Assembly: GCA_036986135.1 (NCBI GenBank)
Contig: BTQZ01000005.1
Coordinates: forward strand, 1 to 64,000
Length of the DNA: 64,000 bases
DNA from: JADFRG01 sp036986135
GTDB lineage: Bacteria > Chloroflexota > Anaerolineae > Anaerolineales > E44-bin32
Direction of reading: 5' to 3'
Shown here: piece after piece, positions 37,156 through 45,210 of the stretch
How positions within the stretch are numbered: the stretch's first letter is position 1
Layout of the letters: the number at the start of each line of letters is the position of its first letter
Program-made: the position numbers and the translations under genes
The notes under the pieces: model-generated
Databases searched by the model: none
What the model saw: the letters and a program-made list of their open reading frames with translations, nothing else
What the model was told of the DNA's origin: nothing

Positions 37156-38022
37156 ATGCTTAAAGCGCTCATTAGGGCCATGCGTCCCCGTCAGTGGACG
37201 AAGAACGTCTTCATCTTTGCTGCGCTTATTTTTGACGAGCAACTGACGCAGCGAGACCCCTTGCTCCGCACCGTCGCCGGGTTCGTGCTGCTGTGCCTCA
37301 TCTCCAGCGCAGTCTATGTCCTGAACGATATCGCGGATGTGGAGGCCGATCGCCAGCACCCCACAAAGCGCAATCGCCCCATTGCCGCTGGACTGTTATC
37401 CATCCCGGTGGCGGTGGTGTTCGCCATTGCGCTGGCGGTGTTCTCTATGGCTGCCAGCTTCGCCCTCGAACCAGGCTTCGGCTGGATCGTCACGCTGTAT
37501 TTCGTCCTCAACCTACTCTATTCGTTCTGGCTGAAACATGCGCCTATTATCGACGTGTTGATTATCGCTGCCGGCTTCGTATTACGGGTGGCGGCCGGCG
37601 TTGCGCTGATTGAGGTGGCCCGCTTTTCTCCCTGGCTATATGTCGTTACCACCTTCTTGGCCCTCATCATTGGGTTTGGCAAGCGGCGTGCAGAAATCAT
37701 ACTGCTGGCCGAAGGAGCCAACGCCCATCGCAAAGTTCTCGACGGATACACGATTGGGCTCCTGGATCAGCTGATCGTAATCGTGTCGGCCTCGACCATC
37801 ATGGCCTATTCGCTCTATACGTTTTCGGCGCAAAACCTGCCATCGAATAATCTGATGATGCTCACCATCCCCTTCGTGATCTATGGGGTCTTTCGCTACA
37901 TTTATCTGATCCACATAGAGAACGCCGGGGGCGCACCGGAGGAGCTGATTCTCACCGACCGACCCCTCCTAGCTACACTGGTTCTGTGGGGATTGCTGGC
38001 AGCTTTGATCCTCTACCTCTGA
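37156..38022 (+). CDS. decaprenyl-phosphate phosphoribosyltransferase-like UbiA prenyltransferase
   Basis: A 288-residue UbiA-superfamily membrane protein with about nine helices. The N-terminus IRAMRPRQWTKNVFIFAALIF and the first aspartate motif N57-D58-x2-D61-x3-D65 (LNDIADVEADRQHP) followed by KRNRPIAAG are typical of 5-phosphoribosyl-1-diphosphate:decaprenyl-phosphate phosphoribosyltransferases. In mycobacteria that enzyme makes the lipid-linked arabinofuranose precursor. In Chloroflexota the role is unproven. Its product, a polyprenyl-phospho-pentose, would suit the external GT-C enzymes encoded upstream. It is followed after 65 bases by mevalonate kinase on the same strand. Confidence 0.82.
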   Translation: MLKALIRAMRPRQWTKNVFIFAALIFDEQLTQRDPLLRTVAGFVLLCLISSAVYVLNDIADVEADRQHPTKRNRPIAAGLLSIPVAVVFAIALAVFSMAASFALEPGFGWIVTLYFVLNLLYSFWLKHAPIIDVLIIAAGFVLRVAAGVALIEVARFSPWLYVVTTFLALIIGFGKRRAEIILLAEGANAHRKVLDGYTIGLLDQLIVIVSASTIMAYSLYTFSAQNLPSNNLMMLTIPFVIYGVFRYIYLIHIENAGGAPEELILTDRPLLATLVLWGLLAALILYL

Positions 38023-38087
38023 GTTTGCGGGCCTGATGACGGAGACTTGGACGCTCCGGTCTTCGAGTGAGCCGGTTTGGAGAACCT

Positions 38088-39011
38088 ATGACGAAGGCCT
38101 CTGCACCCGGAAAGGTAATTCTGCTTGGCGAGCACGCTGCCGTTTACGGTCGTCCGGCGCTGGCAGCGCCCGTTCAGGCGGTCCGCGCGCACGCGGAAGT
38201 GCTCGCGCTGGATGAAGCTCGGGTCAAGGTCGAGGCTCCCGAGGTCGGGGTCGATGCCTACCTGGATGAAATGCCGGACAGCCAACCGCTGGCAAGGGCC
38301 ATTCGTCTCTCCATGGAAGAAACACAGGCCTCAGGCGGCTTTCAGGTGCGTGTCACTTCGGACATTCCCCCCGCCTCCGGCTTGGGATCTAGTGCCGCGG
38401 TGTCGGTGGCGATTATTCGTACGGTTTGTAAGTACTTTGAGCACGAGCTTGCCGCGGATCGGGTGGCTCAGATGGCCTTTGAGATCGAAAAGCTGCACCA
38501 CGGAGATCCATCCGGGATCGACAACACTGTGGTGGCATTCGAGATTCCAGTGCTGTTCATTAAAGGAGAGGAGCCAAGACCGCTGGGGGTCACCGGTCGC
38601 TTCCAGTTCGTGATCGGAGACACGGGTGAACCTGCCCCCACCAAGGAGCTGGTCACCATGCTGCGGGGTCGCTGGTCCGGGGACACTGAGTTTGTGGATG
38701 CCTTATTCGATTCGATCGGCGAGCTGACCAATCAGGCCGCAGCCTCCATCGGCCGAGGTGAAATCCGCAATCTCGGTCCGCTCATGAATCACGATCAGAC
38801 GCTGCTCGAAGCATTGGGAGTCAGCGCTCCCAGCCTGGAGCGATTGATCCGGGCCGCCAGGGACGCGGGCGCTCTGGGCGCCAAGCTCTCCGGCGCCGGC
38901 GGCGGAGGCATTATGATCGCGCTGGTTGACGATTCGTCGCTTGACGCGGTTGACGCCGCGCTGCATGAGGCGGGCGCGGTTCGCACCATCCAGACTGAAA
39001 TCGGCCAGTGA
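38088..39011 (+). CDS. mvk: mevalonate kinase
   Basis: GHMP-family kinase of 307 residues, phosphorylating mevalonate to mevalonate-5-phosphate. Motif 1 is APGKVILLGEHAAVYGRPAL near the N-terminus, motif 2 IPPASGLGSSAAVSVAI, the catalytic-aspartate region HHGDPSGIDNTVVAF, and motif 3 AKLSGAGGGGIMIAL. The ATG at 38088 with GGAG six bases upstream is preferred over a GTG at 38067. Its last four bases overlap the next gene, isopentenyl phosphate kinase. The pair implies a mevalonate route in which phosphomevalonate is decarboxylated before the second phosphorylation. The decarboxylase and early pathway genes are not in the window. Confidence 0.92.
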   Translation: MTKASAPGKVILLGEHAAVYGRPALAAPVQAVRAHAEVLALDEARVKVEAPEVGVDAYLDEMPDSQPLARAIRLSMEETQASGGFQVRVTSDIPPASGLGSSAAVSVAIIRTVCKYFEHELAADRVAQMAFEIEKLHHGDPSGIDNTVVAFEIPVLFIKGEEPRPLGVTGRFQFVIGDTGEPAPTKELVTMLRGRWSGDTEFVDALFDSIGELTNQAAASIGRGEIRNLGPLMNHDQTLLEALGVSAPSLERLIRAARDAGALGAKLSGAGGGGIMIALVDDSSLDAVDAALHEAGAVRTIQTEIGQ

Positions 39012-39790
39012 TTTTCCTCAAGCTGGGCGGCTCGCTCATTACCGATAAGTCGCAGCGCGAAACCGCGCAGATCGGTGTCCTTCAACGACTGGCCAGGGAA
39101 ATTAAGCAGGCAATGCGCACCAAACCGGAGATCAAGCTGCTGATCGGTCATGGCTCCGGATCGTTCGGTCATGCGGCCGCGGCGGAGTTCAGCATCCAGG
39201 AGGGAGTAAAAACCGCAGAGGAGTGGCGCGGGGTTCGGGAAGTCTGGGCAGCCGCTAATCGACTACACCGGATCGTAATGGATACGCTCCTCGAGGCCGG
39301 CCTTCCGGCGTTCTCATTTCCACCCTCGGCCTTCACCGTATCGAATCATGGCGAGATCGCACAGCTGCCCCACGAGCCGATCCGCAGGGCACTGAAAGCG
39401 GGTCAGCTCCCGGTCGTTCAGGGCGATATCGTGTTTGATCGAGGCCAGGGAGCCGCGATCCTGTCGACCGAAAAGGTGATGGCGCACCTGGCCAAAGCGC
39501 TGAAGCCCGACAGGATCCTGCTAGCGGGCATTGAAGAAGGGGTATTTGAACGGTATCCGGCTCGCGAGCGGCTCATGCCCGAGATCTCGGCAGACCAGAT
39601 CGCAGACATCCAGCTGCAGGGCGCAGCATCCACCGACGTCACGGGCGGGATGGCCCATAAAGTCGAGCAAGCTTTGGCGCTAGCCACGGCTATGCCGGAA
39701 ATCGAAGTACGAATCTTTTCCGGCGCCTCTTCCGGAAATCTTCAGGGCGCGCTGCTTGGGTACGCGTTGGGCACGCGCGTGGTCGCCTGA
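39008..39790 (+). CDS. isopentenyl phosphate kinase
   Basis: Amino-acid-kinase-fold enzyme of 260 residues, converting isopentenyl phosphate to IPP in the alternative mevalonate pathway of archaea and some Chloroflexota. The nucleotide-binding start is IFLKLGGSLITDK. The substrate loop GHGSGSFGH carries histidines 48 and 55, one of which fits the conserved IPK phosphate-binding histidine. QGDIVFD and STDVTGGMAHKV complete the pattern. It starts with GTG overlapping the mevalonate kinase stop by four bases (GTGA). It is less likely an ordinary acetylglutamate or aspartate kinase, because the GSFGH signature and the gene neighbour both point to IPK. Confidence 0.92.
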   Translation: MIFLKLGGSLITDKSQRETAQIGVLQRLAREIKQAMRTKPEIKLLIGHGSGSFGHAAAAEFSIQEGVKTAEEWRGVREVWAAANRLHRIVMDTLLEAGLPAFSFPPSAFTVSNHGEIAQLPHEPIRRALKAGQLPVVQGDIVFDRGQGAAILSTEKVMAHLAKALKPDRILLAGIEEGVFERYPARERLMPEISADQIADIQLQGAASTDVTGGMAHKVEQALALATAMPEIEVRIFSGASSGNLQGALLGYALGTRVVA

Positions 39791-39804
39791 CGATCCCCAT
39801 TTGG

Positions 39805-39810
39805 TAAACT
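39805..39810 (+). promoter_or_regulatory. possible -10 box before the aldehyde dehydrogenase
   Basis: TAAACT lies 30 bases before ATG 39841, with an AACAGGAG ribosome-binding site between. Unlike the leaderless genes of this window, this gene has a conventional short leader. Confidence 0.35.
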
Positions 39811-39840
39811 AGATTCCTCGCGTCAACAGGAGTTTATTTC

Positions 39841-41361
39841 ATGCAATCACTGCTCAAGAAACTCGACCTTGAGGATCTCAACGCCGGGGCATGCACCGGG
39901 CCCGATCAGTGGATCAAGGACCCGGCCGGGAAGGAATTGATTTCCTACAACCCGACCAACAACCAGCCGATTGCGAGCGTCATCCAAGCTTCACCGGATA
40001 CCTATGAACGGGTGGCCAGCGCAGCAGCTGAGAGCTTCAAGACCTGGCAGGAGGTGCCTGCTCCGAAGCGGGGTCTGGTCGTGCGGGACCTGGCCGAGCT
40101 GATTCGGGAATTCAAGGAGCCGCTGGGAGACCTCGTCAGCCTGGAGATGGGCAAGATCCGAGCGGAGGGGCATGGCGAAGTGCAGGAGATGATCGACATC
40201 TGCGACTTCGCAGTGGGTCTCTCTCGCCAGCTGTACGGGCTGACGATGCATTCGGAACGACCCGCTCACCGCATGTACGAGCAGTGGCATCCACTGGGTC
40301 CGGTCGGCGTGATCACCGCCTTCAATTTTCCGGCGGCGGTCTGGTCCTGGAACGCCGCAATTGCAGCGGTGTGTGGAGATCCCGTGATCTGGAAGCCCTC
40401 CTCATATGTACCGCTTACGGCAATAGCCCTTCAGCATATGGCGAACAAGGTCATGGCAGATCATGGCCTGACGGGGATATTCAACCTCGTCATCGGGAGC
40501 GGATCCGACGTTGGCGAGCTACTGCTCAACGACACGCGCGTACCGCTCGTGTCCTTCACCGGTTCGACCAAGATCGGCCGTCGAGTCTCTGAAACCGTGG
40601 CGCGTCGCTTTGGGCGGACCATTCTCGAGCTGGGCGGCAACAACGCCATCGTAGTGGCGGAGGATGCCGACCTGGACCTGGCCACGCGGGCGATCCTGTT
40701 TGGTGCGGTCGGAACGGCGGGCCAACGTTGCACGAGCACGCGCCGCATTATCGTGCACAAAGATATTTCCGATGATTTGGAACAGCGTCTGATTAAGGGC
40801 TACGAACAGGTGCGGCTGGGAGATCCGCTCGAGGAGGGGACGCTAATGGGGCCGCTGGTGGCAGGCGTTGCGGTGGAAGAGATGCTCGATGCACTTGAGA
40901 AAATCAAAGAACAGGGGGGCGAGATCGTTGCGGGTGGCAACGCGCTTCCCGACCTCGGACCGAACTTCGTGGAGCCCACCATCGTCAGGATGCCCGAGCA
41001 GTCGGAAATCGTGAAGCAGGAGACCTTCGCGCCGATCCTCTACCTGCTCGAGTACGACACCCTTGACCAGGCCATGGAGATCCACAACGACGTTCCGCAG
41101 GGTCTGTCCAGCGCCATTTTCACGGACAGCATGCGGACGGTGGAGACCTTCCTCTGTTCGCGCGGCTCCGATTGTGGGATCGCAAACGTAAACATCGGAA
41201 CCTCGGGCGCCGAAATCGGGGGCGCCTTCGGAGGAGAGAAGGAGACCGGAGGCGGGCGCGAGTCCGGCTCGGACGCCTGGAAGGCCTACATGCGCCGACA
41301 GACGAACACGATCAACTGGTCCAAGGAGCTGCCGCTGGCACAAGGAATCGAGTTCGGATAG
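39841..41361 (+). CDS. aldehyde dehydrogenase, ALDH7 (alpha-aminoadipic semialdehyde/piperideine-6-carboxylate) type
   Basis: A 506-residue NAD(P)-dependent aldehyde dehydrogenase. Motifs are GPVGVITAFNFPAAVWSWNAA, VIWKPSS with the cofactor lysine, SFTGSTKIGRRV, the catalytic glutamate in ILELGGNNAIVV, and the catalytic cysteine in GTAGQRCTSTRR. The AGQRCTSTRR and NVNIGTSGAEIGGAFGGEKETGGGRESGSD blocks are characteristic of the ALDH7/antiquitin group, which oxidises aminoadipate semialdehyde in lysine breakdown or related substrates. Length agrees with that group. AACAGGAG precedes the ATG. No lysine-degradation partner is adjacent, so the physiological aldehyde is uncertain. Confidence 0.88.
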   Translation: MQSLLKKLDLEDLNAGACTGPDQWIKDPAGKELISYNPTNNQPIASVIQASPDTYERVASAAAESFKTWQEVPAPKRGLVVRDLAELIREFKEPLGDLVSLEMGKIRAEGHGEVQEMIDICDFAVGLSRQLYGLTMHSERPAHRMYEQWHPLGPVGVITAFNFPAAVWSWNAAIAAVCGDPVIWKPSSYVPLTAIALQHMANKVMADHGLTGIFNLVIGSGSDVGELLLNDTRVPLVSFTGSTKIGRRVSETVARRFGRTILELGGNNAIVVAEDADLDLATRAILFGAVGTAGQRCTSTRRIIVHKDISDDLEQRLIKGYEQVRLGDPLEEGTLMGPLVAGVAVEEMLDALEKIKEQGGEIVAGGNALPDLGPNFVEPTIVRMPEQSEIVKQETFAPILYLLEYDTLDQAMEIHNDVPQGLSSAIFTDSMRTVETFLCSRGSDCGIANVNIGTSGAEIGGAFGGEKETGGGRESGSDAWKAYMRRQTNTINWSKELPLAQGIEFG

Positions 41362-41365
41362 CGCG

Positions 41366-41917
41366 CTACGGGGTGGCGGTAGCGGTTGGGGTTTCGCTGG
41401 GCGTAGGAGGCGGACCGGTTGGCTCCTCCGTAGGTGTGGGCGTGGGCGGCGGTTCCAGGACCGGGATGCCAGCCTCGCTGCCGCTCAAGGTCGCCGCGCC
41501 GGACCAGACCCAGCCATCTCTCCCATCGCCGATGCGCCGTATGAACCACCAGGTGCCGATGGGCGTGTCGTCGTAGCGACCCGCCACGTTGGCCTGTTCC
41601 CCTGCCAGGAAGAAATCGAGCCCTTCATATTCCTCGCCCGGCCCAGCACGCACATTGGCGTTGTAATCCGCCGTAACAACAGGCGTTGATGGCGTGCCGG
41701 TGGGTTCGGGCGTGAAGGTTTCGGTTGGCGGTCCGGGAGTATCGGTCGGCGGCGCCAACGTCGGAGTCGGGGTTACAGAGTCGATTGTCGCCTGGGCGAT
41801 CGCCTGGGCAGTTTGGAGCACCTGCTCACTGGAGGGTGTGGGAGTAACGGCATCCTGCGACGAGAAGCTGCAGGCGCTCAACGTGAACAGAAAGAGCACG
41901 CCGACAAGCCGACTCAT
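41366..41917 (-). CDS. SH3-domain lipoprotein with Thr/Pro-rich linkers
   Basis: A 183-residue predicted lipoprotein. From ATG 41917 the signal MSRLVGVLFLFTLSACS ends in a clear lipobox LSAC with cysteine about residue 15. A Thr/Pro-rich linker (TPTPTLAPPTDTPGPPTE) leads to a bacterial SH3-like domain around residues 80-150 (YNANVRAGPGEEYEGL, then WWFIRRIGDGRDGWVW). A second TPTPTEEPTGPPPTP tail follows. Such proteins are surface anchored and may bind wall or glycan; this linker style is common in Chloroflexota. An in-frame upstream start at 41962 would hide the signal peptide and is rejected. It is convergent with the aldehyde dehydrogenase gene, four bases apart. Confidence 0.82.
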   Translation of the reverse strand: MSRLVGVLFLFTLSACSFSSQDAVTPTPSSEQVLQTAQAIAQATIDSVTPTPTLAPPTDTPGPPTETFTPEPTGTPSTPVVTADYNANVRAGPGEEYEGLDFFLAGEQANVAGRYDDTPIGTWWFIRRIGDGRDGWVWSGAATLSGSEAGIPVLEPPPTPTPTEEPTGPPPTPSETPTATATP

Positions 41918-41959
41918 GAATACGATTCTGCGACCTCCACTGGCCCTCTCCTTGTACAT

Positions 41960-42056
41960 CATTGCCCCTGCCTTGCGACGCTTCTCCCGGTACGTCCTTG
42001 CCAGCGCCTTGCGGCGCTTATGCCGGCAGGTCCTTGCCCGCGCCTTTCGGCGCTAG
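41960..42056. repeat. 36-bp tandem repeat, about 2.7 copies
   Basis: Three consecutive units at 41960-41995, 41996-42031 and 42032-42056 (partial) share the core CCTTGC...GCCTTGCGGCGCTT...CCGG..GGT. Unit two is the reference; unit one diverges at several positions and unit three is cut after 25 bases. The units contain a short inverted pair (GCGCC...GGCGC). It lies upstream of the SH3 lipoprotein. Confidence 0.8.
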
Positions 42057-42217
42057 AGTATATCGCACTCCGTTTGCCATGTTCCCTCGACCCAATCGGG
42101 TCACCAGCACAAAAACACGCCGAAATCCCCCTTTGACTGATTATTTAAAGTGACTTGAAAAAGCGCCCCAAAACGCCCTGGTACCCTAGTCATCTGATCC
42201 GCTCAGGGGCCCCCATG

Positions 42218-42223
42218 TATGAT
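42218..42223 (+). promoter_or_regulatory. -10 box of a leaderless promoter for the 42230 gene
   Basis: TATGAT ends six bases before ATG 42230, the same geometry as at udk and the zinc-ribbon gene. It supports starting translation at 42230 and not at the in-frame codon 42155. Confidence 0.55.
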
Positions 42224-42229
42224 AGTTCC

Positions 42230-43162
42230 ATGTCAGGTACAGGCCCCCTGGTCGAGACGGAAGTCAACAACCAGGAGACCGAAACGGGGGTTGACCCCGA
42301 GATCCAGCGCGCCCGGGAGCAGCTGGCTTTGGCCGGAGAGCGTATGCTCTCGTCCGCTCTGGCGTTCTGCGATGGGACGATCAGCGCCGGTCAGCTGCGC
42401 GCAGTGCGTGAGTTGCTCCGTGAGCAGGACATGCGCCTGACGCAGCTCGAAGGCGAAACACCCGCAGTATTCGTCGAAGAAGTGGCCATCGAGGACTTCA
42501 TCCCCGAAGACTCGCTAACGGAGCGCTCCATCGAAGAAACGCTGAGGATGGAGGCCGAAACCCAGAGTTCTCCTGAGCTCATGGAAATGCTGTCCAATAT
42601 CGACGAAAAGCTCGAGCGGCTGGAGGACGATTTTGAGAACGGCCGCATCAACGGTTCTCAATACCGGGCCATCCGCAGGCACTATCAAGAACAGCGCGAA
42701 GTTGCGATGCGGCTCAGAGAGGCTCATCCGAGCAGCGATCGCTGGCGGGTGGTGCTCGAGGAGGGCCGCACTACCTTCTTGATGCAGCTCAACGAGGCGC
42801 TATGCACCTGCGTAGCGATTTATGATCTCGAGTCTCGAGATCAGATCTTCATCCAGGGGGAAATGCCGGATGCTGCTGAAGAAGCGATGGGCTTGCTCCG
42901 CACCTTCGGACCGCCTCGCAAAGAGTCGGGGCCGGGTCGAATGCTGGCCACCCATCTGGACGACGGCTCCGGGCTTTTGTTGATCCCTGGGCTCCATACT
43001 GCGGTGCTCGCGGTGTTCTCGCAGGATCCGCCAGGATGGCAGGTGCGGGCGTTGAAGGAAGTGCTGCTCAACTTCGAGGCCGCTAATCGATCCGCCCTGC
43101 GCAAGTCGGATCACAAAAAGCTCGTCTTCCCCGACCTCCGGCGCTTCGTCAAAGCCCCCTAG
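42230..43162 (+). CDS. hypothetical protein with two SHOCT-like helical segments and a roadblock-like C-terminal half
   Basis: A 310-residue protein I cannot assign. Two short helical motifs with a DGxIxxxQ pattern, CDGTISAGQLRAVRELLREQ (about residue 45) and ENGRINGSQYRAIRRHYQEQ (about residue 140), look like SHOCT-type helices or calcium-binding-like loops. Between them lies an acidic linker. The C-terminal half (residues about 170-300, FLMQLNEALCTCVAIYDLE, then DGSGLLLIPGLHTAVLAVFSQD) has the strand-helix rhythm of roadblock/LC7 domains. No signal peptide or membrane segment is present, so it is cytoplasmic. The start follows from the leaderless promoter. It stands alone, with no clear operon partner. 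Confidence 0.6.
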   Translation: MSGTGPLVETEVNNQETETGVDPEIQRAREQLALAGERMLSSALAFCDGTISAGQLRAVRELLREQDMRLTQLEGETPAVFVEEVAIEDFIPEDSLTERSIEETLRMEAETQSSPELMEMLSNIDEKLERLEDDFENGRINGSQYRAIRRHYQEQREVAMRLREAHPSSDRWRVVLEEGRTTFLMQLNEALCTCVAIYDLESRDQIFIQGEMPDAAEEAMGLLRTFGPPRKESGPGRMLATHLDDGSGLLLIPGLHTAVLAVFSQDPPGWQVRALKEVLLNFEAANRSALRKSDHKKLVFPDLRRFVKAP

Positions 43163-43252
43163 GCAGACTGCTGTAAATCCGCTTCCCCTGGCCTTGTCAC
43201 GGATTCCTGGCTACTTCACTCACCTCCAGTAAAATGACGCTTCGTCCATTCG

Positions 43253-43909
43253 TTGGCGAATTTGTCGACTGACTCACTTGCCGCCGTTTTCGTTTTTGCG
43301 TTCGTGGTCACCTTCGGCGCGGTCGTCTCACCGGGCCCTGTGACCGCCGCCATATTGAGCGAATCCCCGCGCCAGGGCTGGCGGGTCGGACCCATGGTTG
43401 CCAGCGGCCATTCAATCCTTGAATTTCTAATGGTGGTCCTTATCACCTTCGGACTGGCGACTCTGATGAACGCTCCGCTGGCCGGCACCATCATCGGACT
43501 GCTTGGCGGACTCACTTTGCTGGCAATCGGAGGAGCCTACATCTACGCAGCCGCGCGCGGCACGATCCGTCTTCCCCACCCCCAGGAAGCCAGCCAGCCA
43601 AGTTCCTACCCCGCGTTGTTCGGGCTGGGCGTTGCTACGACGCTTGCCAACCCGTTCTGGTATGTGTGGTGGGTGACGGTGGCGGCGGGCTATCTAGCTC
43701 AAGCTCAAGCGATCAGCATCGCGACCCTGGCCGCCTTCTATCTGGGGCATATCAGCGCCGATTTTACCTGGGATACTTTCCTGTCGGCCTCGGCCAGCGC
43801 CGGGCGGCGGATCCTTACCGATCGACGCTACCGCGCACTGATCATTGTGACCGGCGGATTTATGATCTATTTTGGGATCGTTTTCTTTGTCGGCGCCCTT
43901 GAGAAATGA
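43253..43909 (+). CDS. LysE/RhtB family exporter
   Basis: A 218-residue membrane protein with six hydrophobic segments in the LysE arrangement. The signature VSPGPVTAAILSESPRQGWRVGPM follows the first helix. Later come ALFGLGVATTLANPFWYVWW with the conserved proline-containing loop, and the final GGFMIYFGIVFFVGAL helix. Members export amino acids or other small molecules. The start is TTG 43253, with TAAAAT at 43230-43235; an ATG at 43234 is in another frame and stops quickly. The gene is convergent with the following EamA gene. Substrate unknown. Confidence 0.85.
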   Translation: MANLSTDSLAAVFVFAFVVTFGAVVSPGPVTAAILSESPRQGWRVGPMVASGHSILEFLMVVLITFGLATLMNAPLAGTIIGLLGGLTLLAIGGAYIYAAARGTIRLPHPQEASQPSSYPALFGLGVATTLANPFWYVWWVTVAAGYLAQAQAISIATLAAFYLGHISADFTWDTFLSASASAGRRILTDRRYRALIIVTGGFMIYFGIVFFVGALEK

Positions 43910-44015
43910 ATCTGATCTTTAGCGCAGCCTTTTCCTGATAATCTCGGCTACCTGACTTCGCCAATCTGCAGGCTGGACTCGATCGTTCGGCATCGCTATT
44001 CACACCTCGGGGGAT

Positions 44016-44897
44016 TCAAGTACCCATCGATTCGGTGGCCAGGCGCGAGGGTTGAAGCCCGATAATGGCGAGGCCAGCCAACAGCAGCAAGGCACCCAAA
44101 ACAGCGGCGGGGCCAGGGCGCTCTCCGAGCACAATAACTCCGAGAGCGGCCGCAGTCAGTGGTTCGGCTAGCGACAAAGTAACGGTCGATCCAACAGGGA
44201 GAAGGTTGAGTCCGCGCACAAAGAGAACATAGGCCACCGCGGTGGCCACGAGGCCCAGGTACAGCACAGTGATCGCCCCACCGGCAGTGAACACCCAATC
44301 AAGTTCCGCAAAGAAGAAAACCGGCAGCAGGATCAGCGCGCTCAGGCCGAACACGACCGCGATCACCGCATCCGGTTTTTGGTTTTCGAGCAAGCTCTTG
44401 CTCGCAACCACATAAACTGCATAGGCGGCCCCGGCGCCGAGGGCGAGCGCTATCCCTTCGATGGTTACTCCGCCCCCCGATTCTCCCGCAAACAGGAGAG
44501 CTGTTCCCAGGACCGCCAGTGCCGAGGCGACCACCCAGCGAGGGCTGGGTCGTTCTCCCCTCACAAACCATGCTAGCGCTCCGGCAATGACCGGCGCGCT
44601 TCCAATGGCAACAATAGTCCCTAATGCCACTCCTGTCGTGACGACCGCTCCAAAGAACAGCGGCTGGTAGGCGGCCATGCACAGCGCCGCAACCCCGGTT
44701 GGGAGGGTTGGCCAGCGATGCGCGCTGGGGAGCGCTCGCCGTGACAGAGCGTATGGAATCAGAGCTGCGCTTGCGATGGCCAGTCGAAGCGCTCCAATTA
44801 CATAGGGTTGCGCGCCTGCTGGTGCGAAGGCCTGGGCGGTCCCGGTCGTCCCCCACAGGGCTCCTGCCGCAAGCACGTACCAGCCGCCTTTCCTCAT
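44016..44897 (-). CDS. EamA-family (DMT) transporter
   Basis: A 293-residue drug/metabolite-type transporter with ten predicted helices arranged as two five-helix repeats. Repeat one starts WYVLAAGALWGTTGTAQAF and ends near AVLGTALLFAGESGG. Repeat two begins at LALGAGAAYAVYVVASKSLL and carries SLAEPLTAAALGVIVLGERPGP, the typical EamA end. It likely exports a metabolite, but no substrate can be named. It is complete and in frame, in contrast to the degraded EamA fragment directly upstream of its start. The two may be remnants of a tandem duplication. Confidence 0.88.
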   Translation of the reverse strand: MRKGGWYVLAAGALWGTTGTAQAFAPAGAQPYVIGALRLAIASAALIPYALSRRALPSAHRWPTLPTGVAALCMAAYQPLFFGAVVTTGVALGTIVAIGSAPVIAGALAWFVRGERPSPRWVVASALAVLGTALLFAGESGGGVTIEGIALALGAGAAYAVYVVASKSLLENQKPDAVIAVVFGLSALILLPVFFFAELDWVFTAGGAITVLYLGLVATAVAYVLFVRGLNLLPVGSTVTLSLAEPLTAAALGVIVLGERPGPAAVLGALLLLAGLAIIGLQPSRLATESMGT

Positions 44898-44903
44898 GGC
44901 GCC

Positions 44904-45081
44904 CTAGACCGCAATAAGCAACACCGCGGTGAGCGCCATGCCAATTCCCACCCACTGCCGTACGACCAACCTCTCACCCAGGAATACCTGTGCGAGCAAG
45001 ATCGTCAGAGCGGGGGGTCAGGGCCGCAAAGGCAGCAACCACGCTGGCCGGCCCGCGGGTCACTGCCACCGGATAGGCATG
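44904..45081 (-). pseudogene. C-terminal remnant of a second EamA transporter, frameshifted
   Basis: On the minus strand one frame reads VTRGPASVVAAFAALTP. After a run of six C (plus-strand G-run 45012-45017) a second frame continues as PALTILLAQVFLGERLVV, then RQWVGIGMALTAVLLIAV, to TAG at 44906-44904. Joined, this is the last two helices of an EamA transporter. A one-base change in the homopolymer breaks it, and no N-terminal part is found upstream. The remnant is only about 60 codons. It sits head to tail beside an intact EamA gene. Confidence 0.75.
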
Positions 45082-45210
45082 GGCACCCGGCTTCGGGACG
45101 TACATTTCATCGAGTTTCACGCGGATCGCTTTTTCTAGGAAATGAAGTGGCCGCATCGGGTAATTTATGAAGTTTATATGACATCCTCAGAGAAAGGCAT
45201 GTTAGCAGCC

